From: SAR324 cluster bacterium
Lineage (GTDB): Bacteria > SAR324 > XYD2-FULL-50-16
Reading direction: 5' to 3'
Length of the DNA: 64,000 nucleotides
Assembly (NCBI GenBank): GCA_028282885.1
Contig: JANQGX010000023.1
Coordinates: 43,154 to 107,153 of the forward strand
The stretch's first letter is position 1. Every line of letters starts with the position of its first letter. The translations under genes and the position numbers were made by a program. Of this stretch, positions 55,051 to 63,707 are shown piece after piece. The notes below the pieces were generated by a model. That model saw only the letters and a list, made by a program, of their open reading frames with translations. It had not been told where the DNA came from and did no database searches.

Positions 55051-55284
55051 TTACACCTCTAATTTGTGTGCGCCTGTTTTTTGATCTTTCTTCAGATTAA
55101 ATGAGATTGGTTTTTGCTCAATGTTTTCGGTTTTATCCTTAGAGCTAATTTGGTCAATAACGGTTGAGTCCTGATGGTAGGGGCCTGACAGGTTTGAGCG
55201 ATCATGATCATAAAAACCTGGACGGTTTTCACCGTAAGCATGTTGCAATCTAGAGGATTTTAATATGTAACGTTTTGTAAGCAT
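55051..55284 (-). CDS. Small protein upstream of the SIR2 cassette
   Basis: 77 residues, hydrophilic and probably disordered (HAYGENRPGFYDHDRSNLSG). Start GGATAAGCT ATG has a weak ribosome site. 13 bases from the metallopeptidase gene. It may be a small cassette member or only a chance frame. Confidence 0.4.
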   Translation of the reverse strand: MLTKRYILKSSRLQHAYGENRPGFYDHDRSNLSGPYHQDSTVIDQISSKDKTENIEQKPISFNLKKDQKTGAHKLEV

Positions 55285-55474
55285 AGCTTATCCAGCTTGA
55301 GTTTTGATGTCATCGTTAGTATATCAGCGTCCTTATCTCAAAGCAAAAATTTTAATCATTGTCAAGGAAAAAGTCAATGATATCCTATAAGTTTCTCCCG
55401 TTTTTCTATGAACCTACAAATCAAAATGCTAAACTCAAGCACGGTTTTACTTTCTTATTAGAGCATTAGTTTGC

Positions 55475-55798
55475 TTAATTATTATTTTCTTCTTTTTCAT
55501 TTTCAACAGACAAACTGTATTTTTGGTGTGTGGGCTCAATTTTAAATAAGCCAGTTCCAATAGAAATTCCTTCCGTCCAAACATCCAAATGTAGTCCTAT
55601 TTTCAATGGCTTGCTGCTTACAGAGTTCTTCTCCTTGTCTTTAGAAATTATAGTGAAATCTGACATGCGTACTAATAAAGATTTTTTTCTTTGGATCGTC
55701 AAGAATTCTCTTCTCAGCTTTTCTATGAGCATTAGCTTTTTGCGGTTTTGATACAGAGTTGAGTGTACCAGTGCGTCTTCTGCCCCTGGTGGCTTCAT
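55475..55798 (-). CDS. Small leading protein of the SIR2 cassette
   Basis: 107 residues with a good ribosome site (CAGGAGTTTGA). Helical basic N-terminal half, then beta-rich 'SKPLKIGLHLDVWTEGISIG' and an acidic Asn-rich tail. Same orientation as the cassette, separated by a 190-base gap from the next small gene, so it may start the operon. Function unknown. Confidence 0.5.
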   Translation of the reverse strand: MKPPGAEDALVHSTLYQNRKKLMLIEKLRREFLTIQRKKSLLVRMSDFTIISKDKEKNSVSSKPLKIGLHLDVWTEGISIGTGLFKIEPTHQKYSLSVENEKEENNN

Positions 55799-56013
55799 TC
55801 AAACTCCTGGAAACGGCTCAGTTCTGGACCGCTGGTGACACTAAAACTAATGAATACAACTATGTCAAAAAATAAACAGTAATTCAAACGGAGTTAAACT
55901 GGTGTTCTTTTACAGAATGTCATAGTAATAGGTAGTTTTTTTTAAGTTGACAAAACTTACTGATCGAGATATCGTCTTATTTACAGGTAGTCAAAAACCT
56001 TTAAAAGAACGAT

Positions 56014-56875
56014 ATGAACATAATCCAAATATACAAAAGATTTCCCACTGAAAAAGACTGTGTTGAATATCTTGAACATGTCCGTTGGAACGGAATCCCT
56101 CAATGTCCGTACTGCAATTCCAGAAGAACCACCTCACTTCCAAAAGAATCCCGTCATCATTGCAATAGATGCAACACGTCATTTGCTGTAACAGTCGGAA
56201 CGATTTTCCATAATACAAAGCTTGACCTCCAAAAGTGGTTTCTTGCCCTGGTACTCATACTTAATGCAAAACAGGATATTTCAGCGAGACAGTTAGGAAG
56301 AGATCTAGAAGTTACCAAAGATACTGCTTGGCGAATGAGTTTGAAGATTCGTGATGCTTTGACCCAAAAACAGTCAGAATTACTTTCAGGCGTAGTTGAG
56401 ATGGATGAAACCTACATCGGTGGTAAGCCTAGAAAAGGGAAGAAGTATGACGATGACGACAAGTTGATACGCGGTCGTGGAACAAAGAAAGTTTCAGTTT
56501 TCGGGCGGAGAGAGTGATGGAAAAGTCAAAGCTCAGAAAACAACAAGCGTAAAAGGAAAGACTTTGAAAGTTTTGGTAAAAAAGAACTTCGATATTAAAA
56601 ATTTGGTTCTTGATACCGATGAATTCAAGGGATATATTGGAATGCAAACAGTTATAAATCACAATGTAGTCAATTATCAGAATTGGTTTGTTAAGGGGGG
56701 ATTCTATACTAACAGTATCGAATCTTTTTAGGCGCTTCTCAAGCGTGGTATAATCGGTCAATATCACAAAGTATGCAAGGGGTATCTGGACCGCTATATC
56801 GATGAATTCTGCTGCAGGTTCAACAACCGTGATAATGAGAACCTTTTCCGGAAAACTATCAATTTAGTAGTGGGG
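56014..56875 (+). pseudogene. IS1595-family (ISXO2-like) transposase, frameshifted and interrupted
   Basis: N-terminal zinc ribbon CPYC...CNRC, then 'VGTIFHNTKLDLQKWFLAL', a helix-turn-helix, and DDE part 'EMDETYIGGKPRKGKK'. The frame breaks near 56500: the first frame ends VFGRRE, the next frame continues GGESDGKVKAQ. A second lesion turns the Trp after NSIESF into TAG (56729-56731), while matching sequence (ALLKRGIIGQYHKV, then RYIDEFCCRFNNR) continues to about 56875. So it is inactive. It lies between the SIR2 cassette and the P63C gene. Confidence 0.85.
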
Positions 56876-56882
56876 GGTTTAG

Positions 56883-57776
56883 ATGGTAGAAGAAAAATTG
56901 GAAGTAGCTCCTTTCAGAGGGGCGATAAGTATTGGTGATATTTCCATTCCTTGTTTTGTCTTAGAAAATGGAACAAGAGTTATTTCTGGCAGGAGTTTAA
57001 CAACTTCAATAGGAATGAAAGGGCGTGGCCAAGGAGCATCAAGAATCGCGCATCATAAAACCTTAAAACCCTTTATTGACGAGGCTTTGTCTTTGGCCAT
57101 TGAAAACCCTATCAAGTTCTATGGAATTGGTAAAAAACTTACAACTGGATATGAAGCAACTGTGCTTCAGGAATTATGCGAGTCAATACTGAAAGCGCGT
57201 GATTCGGGAGCACTAAAGACCAAACAGGAATTTCGGTATGCACATTTTGCAGATGTATTAATAAGATCTTTTGCCAAAGTAGGTATCATCGCTTTAGTTG
57301 ATGAGGCAACCGGCTATCAAGAGTTTCGAGATCGTGATGAACTAAACAAATTGCTATCTCTTTATTTATCAGAAGAAAGATTAAAATGGGCTAAAACATT
57401 CCCTGACGAGTTTTACAAACACATATACCGACTGAAAGGATGGAGATATCCTACATCTACCCAAAAAAGAACTCCGTTTCTCGGCAAGATAACAAATGAG
57501 ATTGTTTATAAAAAACTACCACTTGGTGTGCTTGAAGAGTTAAAAAAAAGGAATCCTGTCCCACCTGGAAAGAAAACCAGAAGATGGAAACATTTTCAAT
57601 TCTTATCCGAAGACCTCGGGAATCCTGATTTACGTAATCACTTATTGCAGTTGATCACCCTGTTTAAAATAAGTACAAGTTGGAGAACGTTTGAACGTCA
57701 TTTCGCGAGGGCATTTCCGGAAGATAGCCTACAGACAGACCTTGAGGACCACGGAATAGCTATGGACGATGATTGA
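56883..57776 (+). CDS. P63C-domain protein
   Basis: 297 residues. 'CFVLENGTRVISGRSLTTSIG' at the start and the P63C-type core (FPDEFYKHIYRLKGWRYP, about 170-190) with a downstream 'YKKLPLGVLEELKKRNP' identify a P63C family protein, frequent on phages and plasmids and of unknown function. GGGGGGTTTAG before ATG. It starts right at the end of the IS remnant, so the IS may have landed in its upstream region. Confidence 0.75.
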   Translation: MVEEKLEVAPFRGAISIGDISIPCFVLENGTRVISGRSLTTSIGMKGRGQGASRIAHHKTLKPFIDEALSLAIENPIKFYGIGKKLTTGYEATVLQELCESILKARDSGALKTKQEFRYAHFADVLIRSFAKVGIIALVDEATGYQEFRDRDELNKLLSLYLSEERLKWAKTFPDEFYKHIYRLKGWRYPTSTQKRTPFLGKITNEIVYKKLPLGVLEELKKRNPVPPGKKTRRWKHFQFLSEDLGNPDLRNHLLQLITLFKISTSWRTFERHFARAFPEDSLQTDLEDHGIAMDDD

Positions 57777-57900
57777 TTGGCAAACTATACATAGCGTCAT
57801 AAGTAATTGCGCATAAAAGCCTGACAAACTCACCGCCTTTTTTGTTTTTAGGCATATAATCAACGCTGGGTGCCATTCCAAAAAACTTCGGAAGAAACAT
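57760..57900 (-). CDS. Short orphan frame or gene remnant
   Basis: 46 residues, ATG to TAG, overlapping the P63C gene end by 17 bases: starts MFLPKFFGMAPSVDYMPKNK. The frame stays open a little upstream of the ATG. The composition looks protein-like but there is no clear ribosome site. Probably a remnant. Function unknown. The 250 bases from here to the repressor gene hold nothing else I can support. Confidence 0.3.
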   Translation of the reverse strand: MFLPKFFGMAPSVDYMPKNKKGGEFVRLLCAITYDAMYSLPINHRP

Positions 57901-58151
57901 TCCTAAGATCCCATCTTTGCAGCACTCCTAAAGAAAAAATACAATAATTGATTCATTGAATTGTCTGGCTAACTCTGGCAAAATCTGACCGCGCAAATTA
58001 TCAAAATAGTTGCAGTCATCGGAGAGGAAAAATCAGGAGGGAAAGTTATTTGTTTTGAACTAATAATCTTAAAAGGCTGATTATTTCTGCATGTGAAGGG
58101 GGATTGTCTCGTACCGGATTATGTTCTGTTACTCGGGGAGAAGGGGGTATA

Positions 58152-58745
58152 TCAGGTAGACGGAATAGTGTGGCCTGTAGATTTGGATGAAGATTCTCTT
58201 TTTTTGAGGGCCATGGACTCCAACATACTCTCGTATTTTGATCTTGCTTCTTCAAGTTGTTTCTCAAGTTTCGCAATGCGAGATTCTTGGTTTTTGATTG
58301 TTTTATCCTTAAACACCACTAATCTTTCATATGCATCCCTTTGGTGGTGAAACTCCTCCTTTAACAACTGCACTACGGCGTTTAGTTCTACATCGTTACT
58401 TGGTGTATCCTTTGAAAAAGCTTCATTCAAACGAGATACATCTATCTTGGATAATGTATCATTGATTTGCCTTACCAAATAATCTCTGTCGTTATCACGC
58501 TTAATAAAAATCTCTTTAGATTCGCCTTTTATATATTCGGGGTTGATGCTATGGGTTTTCTCAAGCAGAACAAGGTGGTAATCCTGAATACTCTTCGCTC
58601 CACTACACATCTCATACATCAAAGTCGGTGAAATCTTAATCGATTCTGCAACCGCCTTTCTGTTTGATCCGAGGGCTTTAATGGCATTTAGTAATAATGC
58701 ACCCTCACTTGCCCTTGTCTCGCTATGCAATAATTTTCTTGACAT
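58152..58745 (-). CDS. Lysogeny repressor (CI-like HTH plus coiled coil)
   Basis: 197 residues. N-terminal helix-turn-helix (LLLNAIKALGSNRKAVAESI, KISPTLMYEMCSGAKSI) similar to phage CI/Rep-type DNA-binding domains. The rest is helical with a long coiled coil (AYERLVVFKDKTIKNQESRI) instead of the LexA-like protease domain, so it would not be inactivated by the usual RecA-stimulated self-cleavage. Divergent from a small HTH gene across 73 bases that carry a dyad. Role inferred: maintenance of the prophage. Confidence 0.7.
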   Translation of the reverse strand: MSRKLLHSETRASEGALLLNAIKALGSNRKAVAESIKISPTLMYEMCSGAKSIQDYHLVLLEKTHSINPEYIKGESKEIFIKRDNDRDYLVRQINDTLSKIDVSRLNEAFSKDTPSNDVELNAVVQLLKEEFHHQRDAYERLVVFKDKTIKNQESRIAKLEKQLEEARSKYESMLESMALKKRESSSKSTGHTIPST

Positions 58746-58763
58746 ATCTCGCTTTGCGATATA
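58744..58763. promoter_or_regulatory. Operator dyad at the repressor/Cro control region
   Basis: ATATC-TCGC-TTT-GCGA-TATAG at the start of the repressor gene, with perfect TCGC/GCGA arms three bases apart. It overlaps the repressor start codon, so binding there could autoregulate translation or transcription of the repressor. Confidence 0.5.
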
Positions 58764-58818
58764 GGATTATCTCACCTTATTTGGAAAAACTGTCCACCAA
58801 CAGACATCAAAAATCGCA

Positions 58819-59043
58819 ATGGTATTCACAAAAGCCGATAAGAAGATCTTCGACAAAGCCCTTATCGACCTTGAATCAACCAGAAAGAAAATTGCCGAAG
58901 ATTTCGGCGTTTCTCAAAAATCAATTACCCGGATCCTGGCGAATGAAGCGGGAAATATTCCAGGCAATTCAGTTCACGATGCAAAAAGTTACATCGTGAA
59001 GATTATTAAAAATTACAAAAAGCGGAATCCGAAGGCCGCTTAA
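58819..59043 (+). CDS. Cro-like small HTH protein
   Basis: 74 residues: 'STRKKIAEDFGVSQKSITRIL' is a helix-turn-helix. Divergent from the repressor, which is the classical Cro position. No clear ribosome site before the ATG, so it may be expressed from a leaderless or weak site. Inferred role: lytic-switch partner of the repressor. Confidence 0.6.
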   Translation: MVFTKADKKIFDKALIDLESTRKKIAEDFGVSQKSITRILANEAGNIPGNSVHDAKSYIVKIIKNYKKRNPKAA

Positions 59044-59060
59044 TTTAACGGAGTTGAAAA

Positions 59061-59264
59061 ATGTACCGAAACTTCAAATTCGAAAAAGCAGTCGCGAAAC
59101 TCAACAAAGCAGTCACCGAAAACGGCATGAATATCGAGGCTATGGATTCTGTTGACGTTGCCGAAATCATTGACGACTTCTCGAACGACGAAAACCCGAC
59201 ATACAGCAAGTATTACAAAATCAAGGCTGATATTCTGATTCCAATCGAAGCGGTTGAGGATTAG
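59061..59264 (+). CDS. Small early protein, unknown
   Basis: 67 residues, acidic C-terminal half, RBS ACGGAGTTGAAAA. Same transcript as the Cro-like gene. Converges with a small minus-strand gene, ends overlapping by four bases. Unknown function. Confidence 0.55.
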   Translation: MYRNFKFEKAVAKLNKAVTENGMNIEAMDSVDVAEIIDDFSNDENPTYSKYYKIKADILIPIEAVED

Positions 59265-59461
59265 TCCTCGATAAGCGCTTCGAGGGTATTGCCTTTTTCG
59301 AATACTCTTCCGTTTCTATCCAGTGTTCGATTGGTTTTTGGATCGTATTTGCCAACAACATTACCTTTTTTGTTTCGTGCCACCAAAAAGGAGCCTTCTT
59401 GATGGATTTTACCAATAACAGCTCCCTTTTTATTTCTGATCACCTTGGGTTGTTTTGCCAT
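59261..59461 (-). CDS. Small antisense protein, unknown
   Basis: 66 residues with two repeated 'NKKGxVxGK' units (IRNKKGAVIGKIH, ARNKKGNVVGKYD) and a beta-rich pattern. A strong ribosome site (AAGGAGATTTA) supports it as a real gene rather than a shadow. Unknown function. Confidence 0.6.
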   Translation of the reverse strand: MAKQPKVIRNKKGAVIGKIHQEGSFLVARNKKGNVVGKYDPKTNRTLDRNGRVFEKGNTLEALIED

Positions 59462-59508
59462 TAAATCTCCTTATTATGGAACTCATTACTGAGCCCGGTT
59501 AACCTCAG

Positions 59509-59919
59509 ATGAACAGACCAAAAGATATTATAGATCTTATCCGAAGCCTTAAAGAACAGGTTTGGGAGAGATCCATTGATGAAATTAAAGAACTCATCAA
59601 AAAAGCGAACAGGCCGAAAAAGCCTAGCCAGAGTACCGATCCTGATGAAATCAACGGAATGATCGAGTGGAATCCTGAAAATTCACCTCTAAAATTCAGT
59701 GTTTCGGCGTCCCAAAAAGAAGACATCGATCATTTGTGTGTAATCATTAACGAACTCTACATGCTTAAGCCATCAAGGCTCAAAAAGATCAGAGACTCGA
59801 TTATTAACTTCGGACACAGGACATCGGAGCCTCCTTATTTTGAGGTTCTTTTCGACGCTCTTGAAAATAAAAAGCTTATTCTATCTCCTTCTGAAAGTTT
59901 TGGGCGAACTCAAGAATAA
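59509..59919 (+). CDS. Early protein, unknown
   Basis: 136 residues, basic helical first half with a Lys/Pro-rich linker (KKANRPKKPSQS), then a compact helical domain (EDIDHLCVIINELYMLKPS). No ribosome site of note. Its 3' end overlaps the converging gene at 59876 by 44 bases. Unknown function. Confidence 0.5.
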   Translation: MNRPKDIIDLIRSLKEQVWERSIDEIKELIKKANRPKKPSQSTDPDEINGMIEWNPENSPLKFSVSASQKEDIDHLCVIINELYMLKPSRLKKIRDSIINFGHRTSEPPYFEVLFDALENKKLILSPSESFGRTQE

Positions 59920-60172
59920 GCGGATTGTTTTCGACACGCTCTTTGCCGTTATGGGTGATGCCGTATTCGGACCTGTTGCCGGATTCCATAAAGATTAGCT
60001 CGCTGGCCACCATTCGGTTGAGAACAGTATAGCGTTCACCCGGATTTTTCGTGAATTCAAGATAATCGAATAATGGAAATACTTCTATCCAGTTTTCGCC
60101 AGCTTCGGATTTGTTCAGGGCGATATACAAACAGGCCAACAACTTATCATCAATTGAAAGGTTTGAATCCAT
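59876..60172 (-). CDS. Small winged-helix-like protein
   Basis: 98 residues, helices with a wing-like end: 'PGERYTVLNRMVASELIFME' then SGNRSEYGITHNGKERV. Likely DNA-binding and possibly regulatory. 3' overlap with the converging gene. Unknown function. Confidence 0.55.
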   Translation of the reverse strand: MDSNLSIDDKLLACLYIALNKSEAGENWIEVFPLFDYLEFTKNPGERYTVLNRMVASELIFMESGNRSEYGITHNGKERVENNPLILEFAQNFQKEIE

Positions 60173-60310
60173 ATCGTTTTCCCTTGATCGCGGTTAAAAA
60201 CCCAACAAAACACTTATGAAAGCTATTTCTTTTTCTCCTCTTCAATGCGTTCGATGAACCGGCATTTTGCTTTCCTTGAATGAAGGATTAACACCCAAAC
60301 GGAGAGAAAA

Positions 60311-60529
60311 GTGAAAACAAAATCCTTACCAGCGTACAAAATTGCTAAATTCATGGGAATGTCCTGTATGGATCTGGCTAAGAAAGTTCATTCCCAAAGT
60401 ACGGATGTTCCCCCACCCCTTTCAAGAAAACCGGAAGATCCGATCCGCTATTCCTGGAAGGGTTTTGTCATTTGGTATACCAACCGGAAAATTCAGAGTG
60501 TCCCGAATGTGCCAGTTATTTGTTTGTAA
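60311..60529 (+). CDS. Small early protein, unknown
   Basis: 72 residues, GTG start with ACGGAGAGAAAA. N-terminal 'LPAYKIAKFMGMSCMDLAKK' looks like a small helical DNA-binding start. Unknown function. Confidence 0.5.
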   Translation: MKTKSLPAYKIAKFMGMSCMDLAKKVHSQSTDVPPPLSRKPEDPIRYSWKGFVIWYTNRKIQSVPNVPVICL

Positions 60530-60678
60530 TCAGACCTTCTTTGTATCAAAACTATCTTCTATCCGATAGTACCAAAAAAGGTAGAAAATTCAAACATTTT
60601 AACAAAAAAACCGTTCTGTTGTGAATAAATATAATCGCAAAAATACGATTAAATGACAACTACCCGAAGGGAGTAATT

Positions 60679-60804
60679 ATGGAAGATCCCGCCATTATAT
60701 TATTCAAAATAATGCTGAAAAAAGCAAAAACCGAAAAGGAAAGAGCCGAAATTCAAGCTGCCATTGATGAGCTGGAAGCCGAGAAATGGGAGTGTTCGGC
60801 GTAG
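60679..60804 (+). CDS. Very small early protein
   Basis: 41 residues, MEDPAIILFKIMLKKAKTEK at the start, almost entirely one helix. GAAGGGAGTAATT before the ATG is a good ribosome site. Function unknown, but phage early genes of this size often bind host proteins. Confidence 0.5.
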   Translation: MEDPAIILFKIMLKKAKTEKERAEIQAAIDELEAEKWECSA

Positions 60805-60897
60805 TTGAATGAAAAAGATCAGGATTTTTTTAAAAGGGTATTGACATAATCTACCTCAAGTGATTTCTTCATCATCGAGAAAAAGGAAACGGAATAA

Positions 60898-61125
60898 ATG
60901 AAACAGACAGAATCCAAAAACCAAGATGAGTATCTTTCCCCGAAGCAAGTTGCCGAAATACTAGGCATGAAGCTTGGAGGTGTATATAACCAAGTCGCGA
61001 AAGGGATGATAGGAATCCCATATTACCGGTTTGGGAAGCTGATCAAGTTTAAAAAATCTGATGTTGAGAAATATCTGGAAGAGTGCAGGGTTGAGCCTAA
61101 ACAACAGGAGAGAAATAACTCTTAG
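60898..61125 (+). CDS. AlpA/MerR-type helix-turn-helix DNA-binding protein
   Basis: 75 residues: 'YLSPKQVAEILGMKLGGVYN' and 'YYRFGKLIKFKKSDVEKYLE' are the classic winged HTH_17/excisionase layout. RBS AAAAGGAAACGGAATAA. Likely excisionase-like or transcription regulator of the early/replication operon. Confidence 0.75.
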   Translation: MKQTESKNQDEYLSPKQVAEILGMKLGGVYNQVAKGMIGIPYYRFGKLIKFKKSDVEKYLEECRVEPKQQERNNS

Positions 61126-61137
61126 TTGGAGGTAATT

Positions 61138-61950
61138 ATGGATGATCTGATCAAAATCGAAGAAATTGATGGCGAAGGACGAGTAGATTCTCGTTACATT
61201 GCGTGTCGGCTTGGTAATGAGCATAAGCATGCCTTGGAGATGATTCGTAAGTACAAAGATAGGTTCGAAAGGTATGGTGAGGTGCCTTTTAAAACGGCAC
61301 CTTCTTTAAATCCAGATAGTTACCAGCGAGTAACGGTTTGTTGGTTGAATGAAAAACAGGCAACGTTTCTGGTTACTCTTTCAAGAAACAGTGAAAAAGC
61401 AGTAGATCTCAAACAGGATCTGAATGACGCTTTCCACAGTTACAGGTCGCAGTTCAAAACCTTCCAACTCCCACAAACTCACCACGGCGCTCTTCGCTTG
61501 TTAGCAGAAACGGCCAATAAACTAGCTGATCAAGTCGAAGAAAACTCCCAACTCAAGACAAAGATTCAGGAGGATCAACCTAAAGTAGAGTTTGTTAACA
61601 GGATATCCCGGTCCAAAGACACTGTTTCGGTCGGGGATTTTGCTAACATTCTCGCTAACAAGGGCGTTGACAAGATTGATATCGGACAAAACCGTCTGTT
61701 CGATATTCTCAAGGATAAAAACGGTCTCAACCTCTTGATAACAGCATATAAACCATACCAGTATGCCATTGACAACGGGTGGTTGATTGTCGACGAATAC
61801 ACTTTTCAGGATCGTGAGGGTGAGGAAAGAATCGGACGAAGGGTTATGGTGACAGGGAAAGGGCAGGTGTATATTGAAAAGAAACTTCGAGAACATCTGG
61901 CAGAACGAGAAGCCAGAGAAGTGTTTTTTAAGAAAAATAAAGCTTCATAG
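61138..61950 (+). CDS. Rha-family phage regulator with ANT (antirepressor) C-terminal domain
   Basis: 270 residues from the ATG after GGAGGTAATT; a TTG at 61126 lies inside that site. The N-terminal pRha domain (VDSRYIACRLGNEHKHALEM; YQRVTVCWLNEKQATFLVTL) and the C-terminal ANT/KilAC domain (VSVGDFANILANKGVDKIDI; ITAYKPYQYAIDNGWLIV) are both clear. Antirepressors of this class antagonise phage repressors or toxify the host. Likely a lysis-lysogeny switch gene. Confidence 0.85.
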   Translation: MDDLIKIEEIDGEGRVDSRYIACRLGNEHKHALEMIRKYKDRFERYGEVPFKTAPSLNPDSYQRVTVCWLNEKQATFLVTLSRNSEKAVDLKQDLNDAFHSYRSQFKTFQLPQTHHGALRLLAETANKLADQVEENSQLKTKIQEDQPKVEFVNRISRSKDTVSVGDFANILANKGVDKIDIGQNRLFDILKDKNGLNLLITAYKPYQYAIDNGWLIVDEYTFQDREGEERIGRRVMVTGKGQVYIEKKLREHLAEREAREVFFKKNKAS

Positions 61951-61985
61951 TTGATTACAAAAGATATTTATAACCAAAAGTGTAC

Positions 61986-62008
61986 TTGACAAGCAATTCA
62001 AGTGTCAA
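61986..62008. promoter_or_regulatory. Inverted repeat overlapping the initiator start
   Basis: TTGACA (61986-61991) and its complement TGTCAA (62003-62008) flank 11 bases, just over the GTG at 62002. It could be an operator, and the first half also reads as a -35 box. No extended -10 was found. Confidence 0.3.
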
Positions 62009-62913
62009 ATTTCGAACAAAACAGGAGAGACGGTTTCATCTGGTTATGGCGTTCGATTCTGCCGGATTATCCGGAACTGGAAGAACAGGTTAAAACCGGA
62101 ATTAAGCCCAAAGAGTTTGATATTTGGATTGAGGAACCACCATCAGTAGCAAAGTTTTTCCGACTTCTACTTTTATTGGCAACCAAGAGGGAGGATTTAC
62201 TAAAAAGAGGTGAGGTAAGGCGATCACTTAAATGCTATTCGATTTTCCTATCTCAATATGATCGGAAGAAAAAGAAATGGGTTACACCAGGTAGAACAAC
62301 AATAATTGATTGGATTGAACGGCTTGAAAAAGCTGAAATGATTTACCATCGGAAGCTTGATTCCGACCTGATTCTTGGGGTTACAAACTACCGGGATTAT
62401 CAGACTCAAAATGAGACAAAAGAGGTTCATGATGAAGAACATCCGAACAACTTCCGAACAACTTCCGAACAGCGAAAACAAAGGGATGAGCAATTTCAAA
62501 ATAGCGAACATCCGACATACTACAATATACAACAAGAAGATATTACATATATACCACCGACCCAATCCGATCTTGATAAAATTGCTTTTGACTATAATAA
62601 GATTTTTGTCTCTGGCTATCGCAAAGCCAATGGTCAGGATCCAGGATTCGTACATGTCGTTTCCATCCTCTTTTTGGATGGGAAGAATACAACACACTTC
62701 CTTCTGGTGCATAAAGCAGCATACGACCATTGGCTTAAGGGAATGCCAGCTAATTGTAGATGGGAGGTTCTTTACCGACCAAACAACTTTGAAACCCTTT
62801 TAGAGATAGCGGAGATTAAACCCGGTGGATCAAAAGGTAAAGAGGACAAAAAAACCAAAAAGGACCCATATGCTGGTAGATTCGATCACATGCAGGAGGG
62901 GGTAGTAAGATGA
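62002..62913 (+). CDS. Replication initiator-type protein
   Basis: 303 residues, GTG start without a strong ribosome site. N-terminal winged-helix segment (RRDGFIWLWRSIL ... TTIIDWIERLEKAEMIYHRK) with a linker rich in Glu/Gln/Asn (about 150-185), and a C-terminal part with 'HFLLVHKAAYDHWLKGMP', then a Lys-rich tail. Such proteins precede DnaC-like loaders and open the phage origin. Stop overlaps the DnaC-like start (ATGA). Initiator call is by position plus fold pattern. Confidence 0.6.
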   Translation: MSNFEQNRRDGFIWLWRSILPDYPELEEQVKTGIKPKEFDIWIEEPPSVAKFFRLLLLLATKREDLLKRGEVRRSLKCYSIFLSQYDRKKKKWVTPGRTTIIDWIERLEKAEMIYHRKLDSDLILGVTNYRDYQTQNETKEVHDEEHPNNFRTTSEQRKQRDEQFQNSEHPTYYNIQQEDITYIPPTQSDLDKIAFDYNKIFVSGYRKANGQDPGFVHVVSILFLDGKNTTHFLLVHKAAYDHWLKGMPANCRWEVLYRPNNFETLLEIAEIKPGGSKGKEDKKTKKDPYAGRFDHMQEGVVR

Positions 62914-63707
62914 ATACGGAACTGACAAAAACAAAATCATTCGAAGATATCACCAAATCTTTTGCTGAAACCCCTGGTTTTGCACATCTGGCTGATCTTA
63001 CCGAAGTTGCGACAGGGAATTATCAATCAGGTAACGTTGACGGTGTTTGGTCCGAGGATGAGCATGGTGGCGCGATTGTAAATTATGCTGAATATCGAAA
63101 ACTACTCAAAGATGAGGAACGTCAAAAAGCTATAAAAATGCATGGTAATGATCCAAACAAACGATTAGATCTTGCAGGGTTTCCGATCCGTGATCGTGTC
63201 TTCATGATGACATACGATTACGGAAACCTCGCCCACCCAACAATTGATTTTTCCACGCTTGCTTTCGACTGGCTTTATTTGTTTGGCTACAACGGCAATG
63301 GAAAAACAACGGTAGCCTGCCGTCTCGCTTGGGAATGGATGGAAAAAGACCCACTCAGGGAGGCCACATTTCTTTCTGTTGTTGATTGGATCCACAATCT
63401 CAAAAAGCCGGAAGATGAGAGCATCGAAGTGGAACTACCCCGCTTGAAGCAGTTCGTTATTTTAGACGATTTTGACAAAGTCTATTACCCCAGAACCGAG
63501 TGGCAAGCAAATCAATTATTCCGGTTGGTCGATCATCTTTATCGGAAAGACTCACACGTCATTATCACGGCAAATAGGAGCCTGGATGGAATTGTAGAAG
63601 CTTCGGATTTCAACATTGATATGCAGGGTTCCAGTGACCGCATAATGGGAAGAATAGAAGGTGAAGGAATAGTATTCAAACAGGATAGTTTCAGGAGGAG
63701 CAAATGA
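62910..63707 (+). CDS. DnaC-like helicase loader (AAA+ ATPase)
   Basis: 265 residues. Walker A GYNGNGKT (126-133), Walker B 'FVILDDFDK' (about 182-190), and a sensor-like 'HVIITANRSLDGI'. The N-terminal part is typical of loaders. Placed between initiator and DnaB-type helicase with overlaps at both ends, so the operon would assemble the replisome on phage DNA. Confidence 0.8.
   Translation: MNTELTKTKSFEDITKSFAETPGFAHLADLTEVATGNYQSGNVDGVWSEDEHGGAIVNYAEYRKLLKDEERQKAIKMHGNDPNKRLDLAGFPIRDRVFMMTYDYGNLAHPTIDFSTLAFDWLYLFGYNGNGKTTVACRLAWEWMEKDPLREATFLSVVDWIHNLKKPEDESIEVELPRLKQFVILDDFDKVYYPRTEWQANQLFRLVDHLYRKDSHVIITANRSLDGIVEASDFNIDMQGSSDRIMGRIEGEGIVFKQDSFRRSK

Noticed and set aside
60632..60651. 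TAATCG...CGATTA inverted repeat before the 41-residue gene
   Set aside because: Short arms in AT-rich DNA, likely chance, and no second copy seen.
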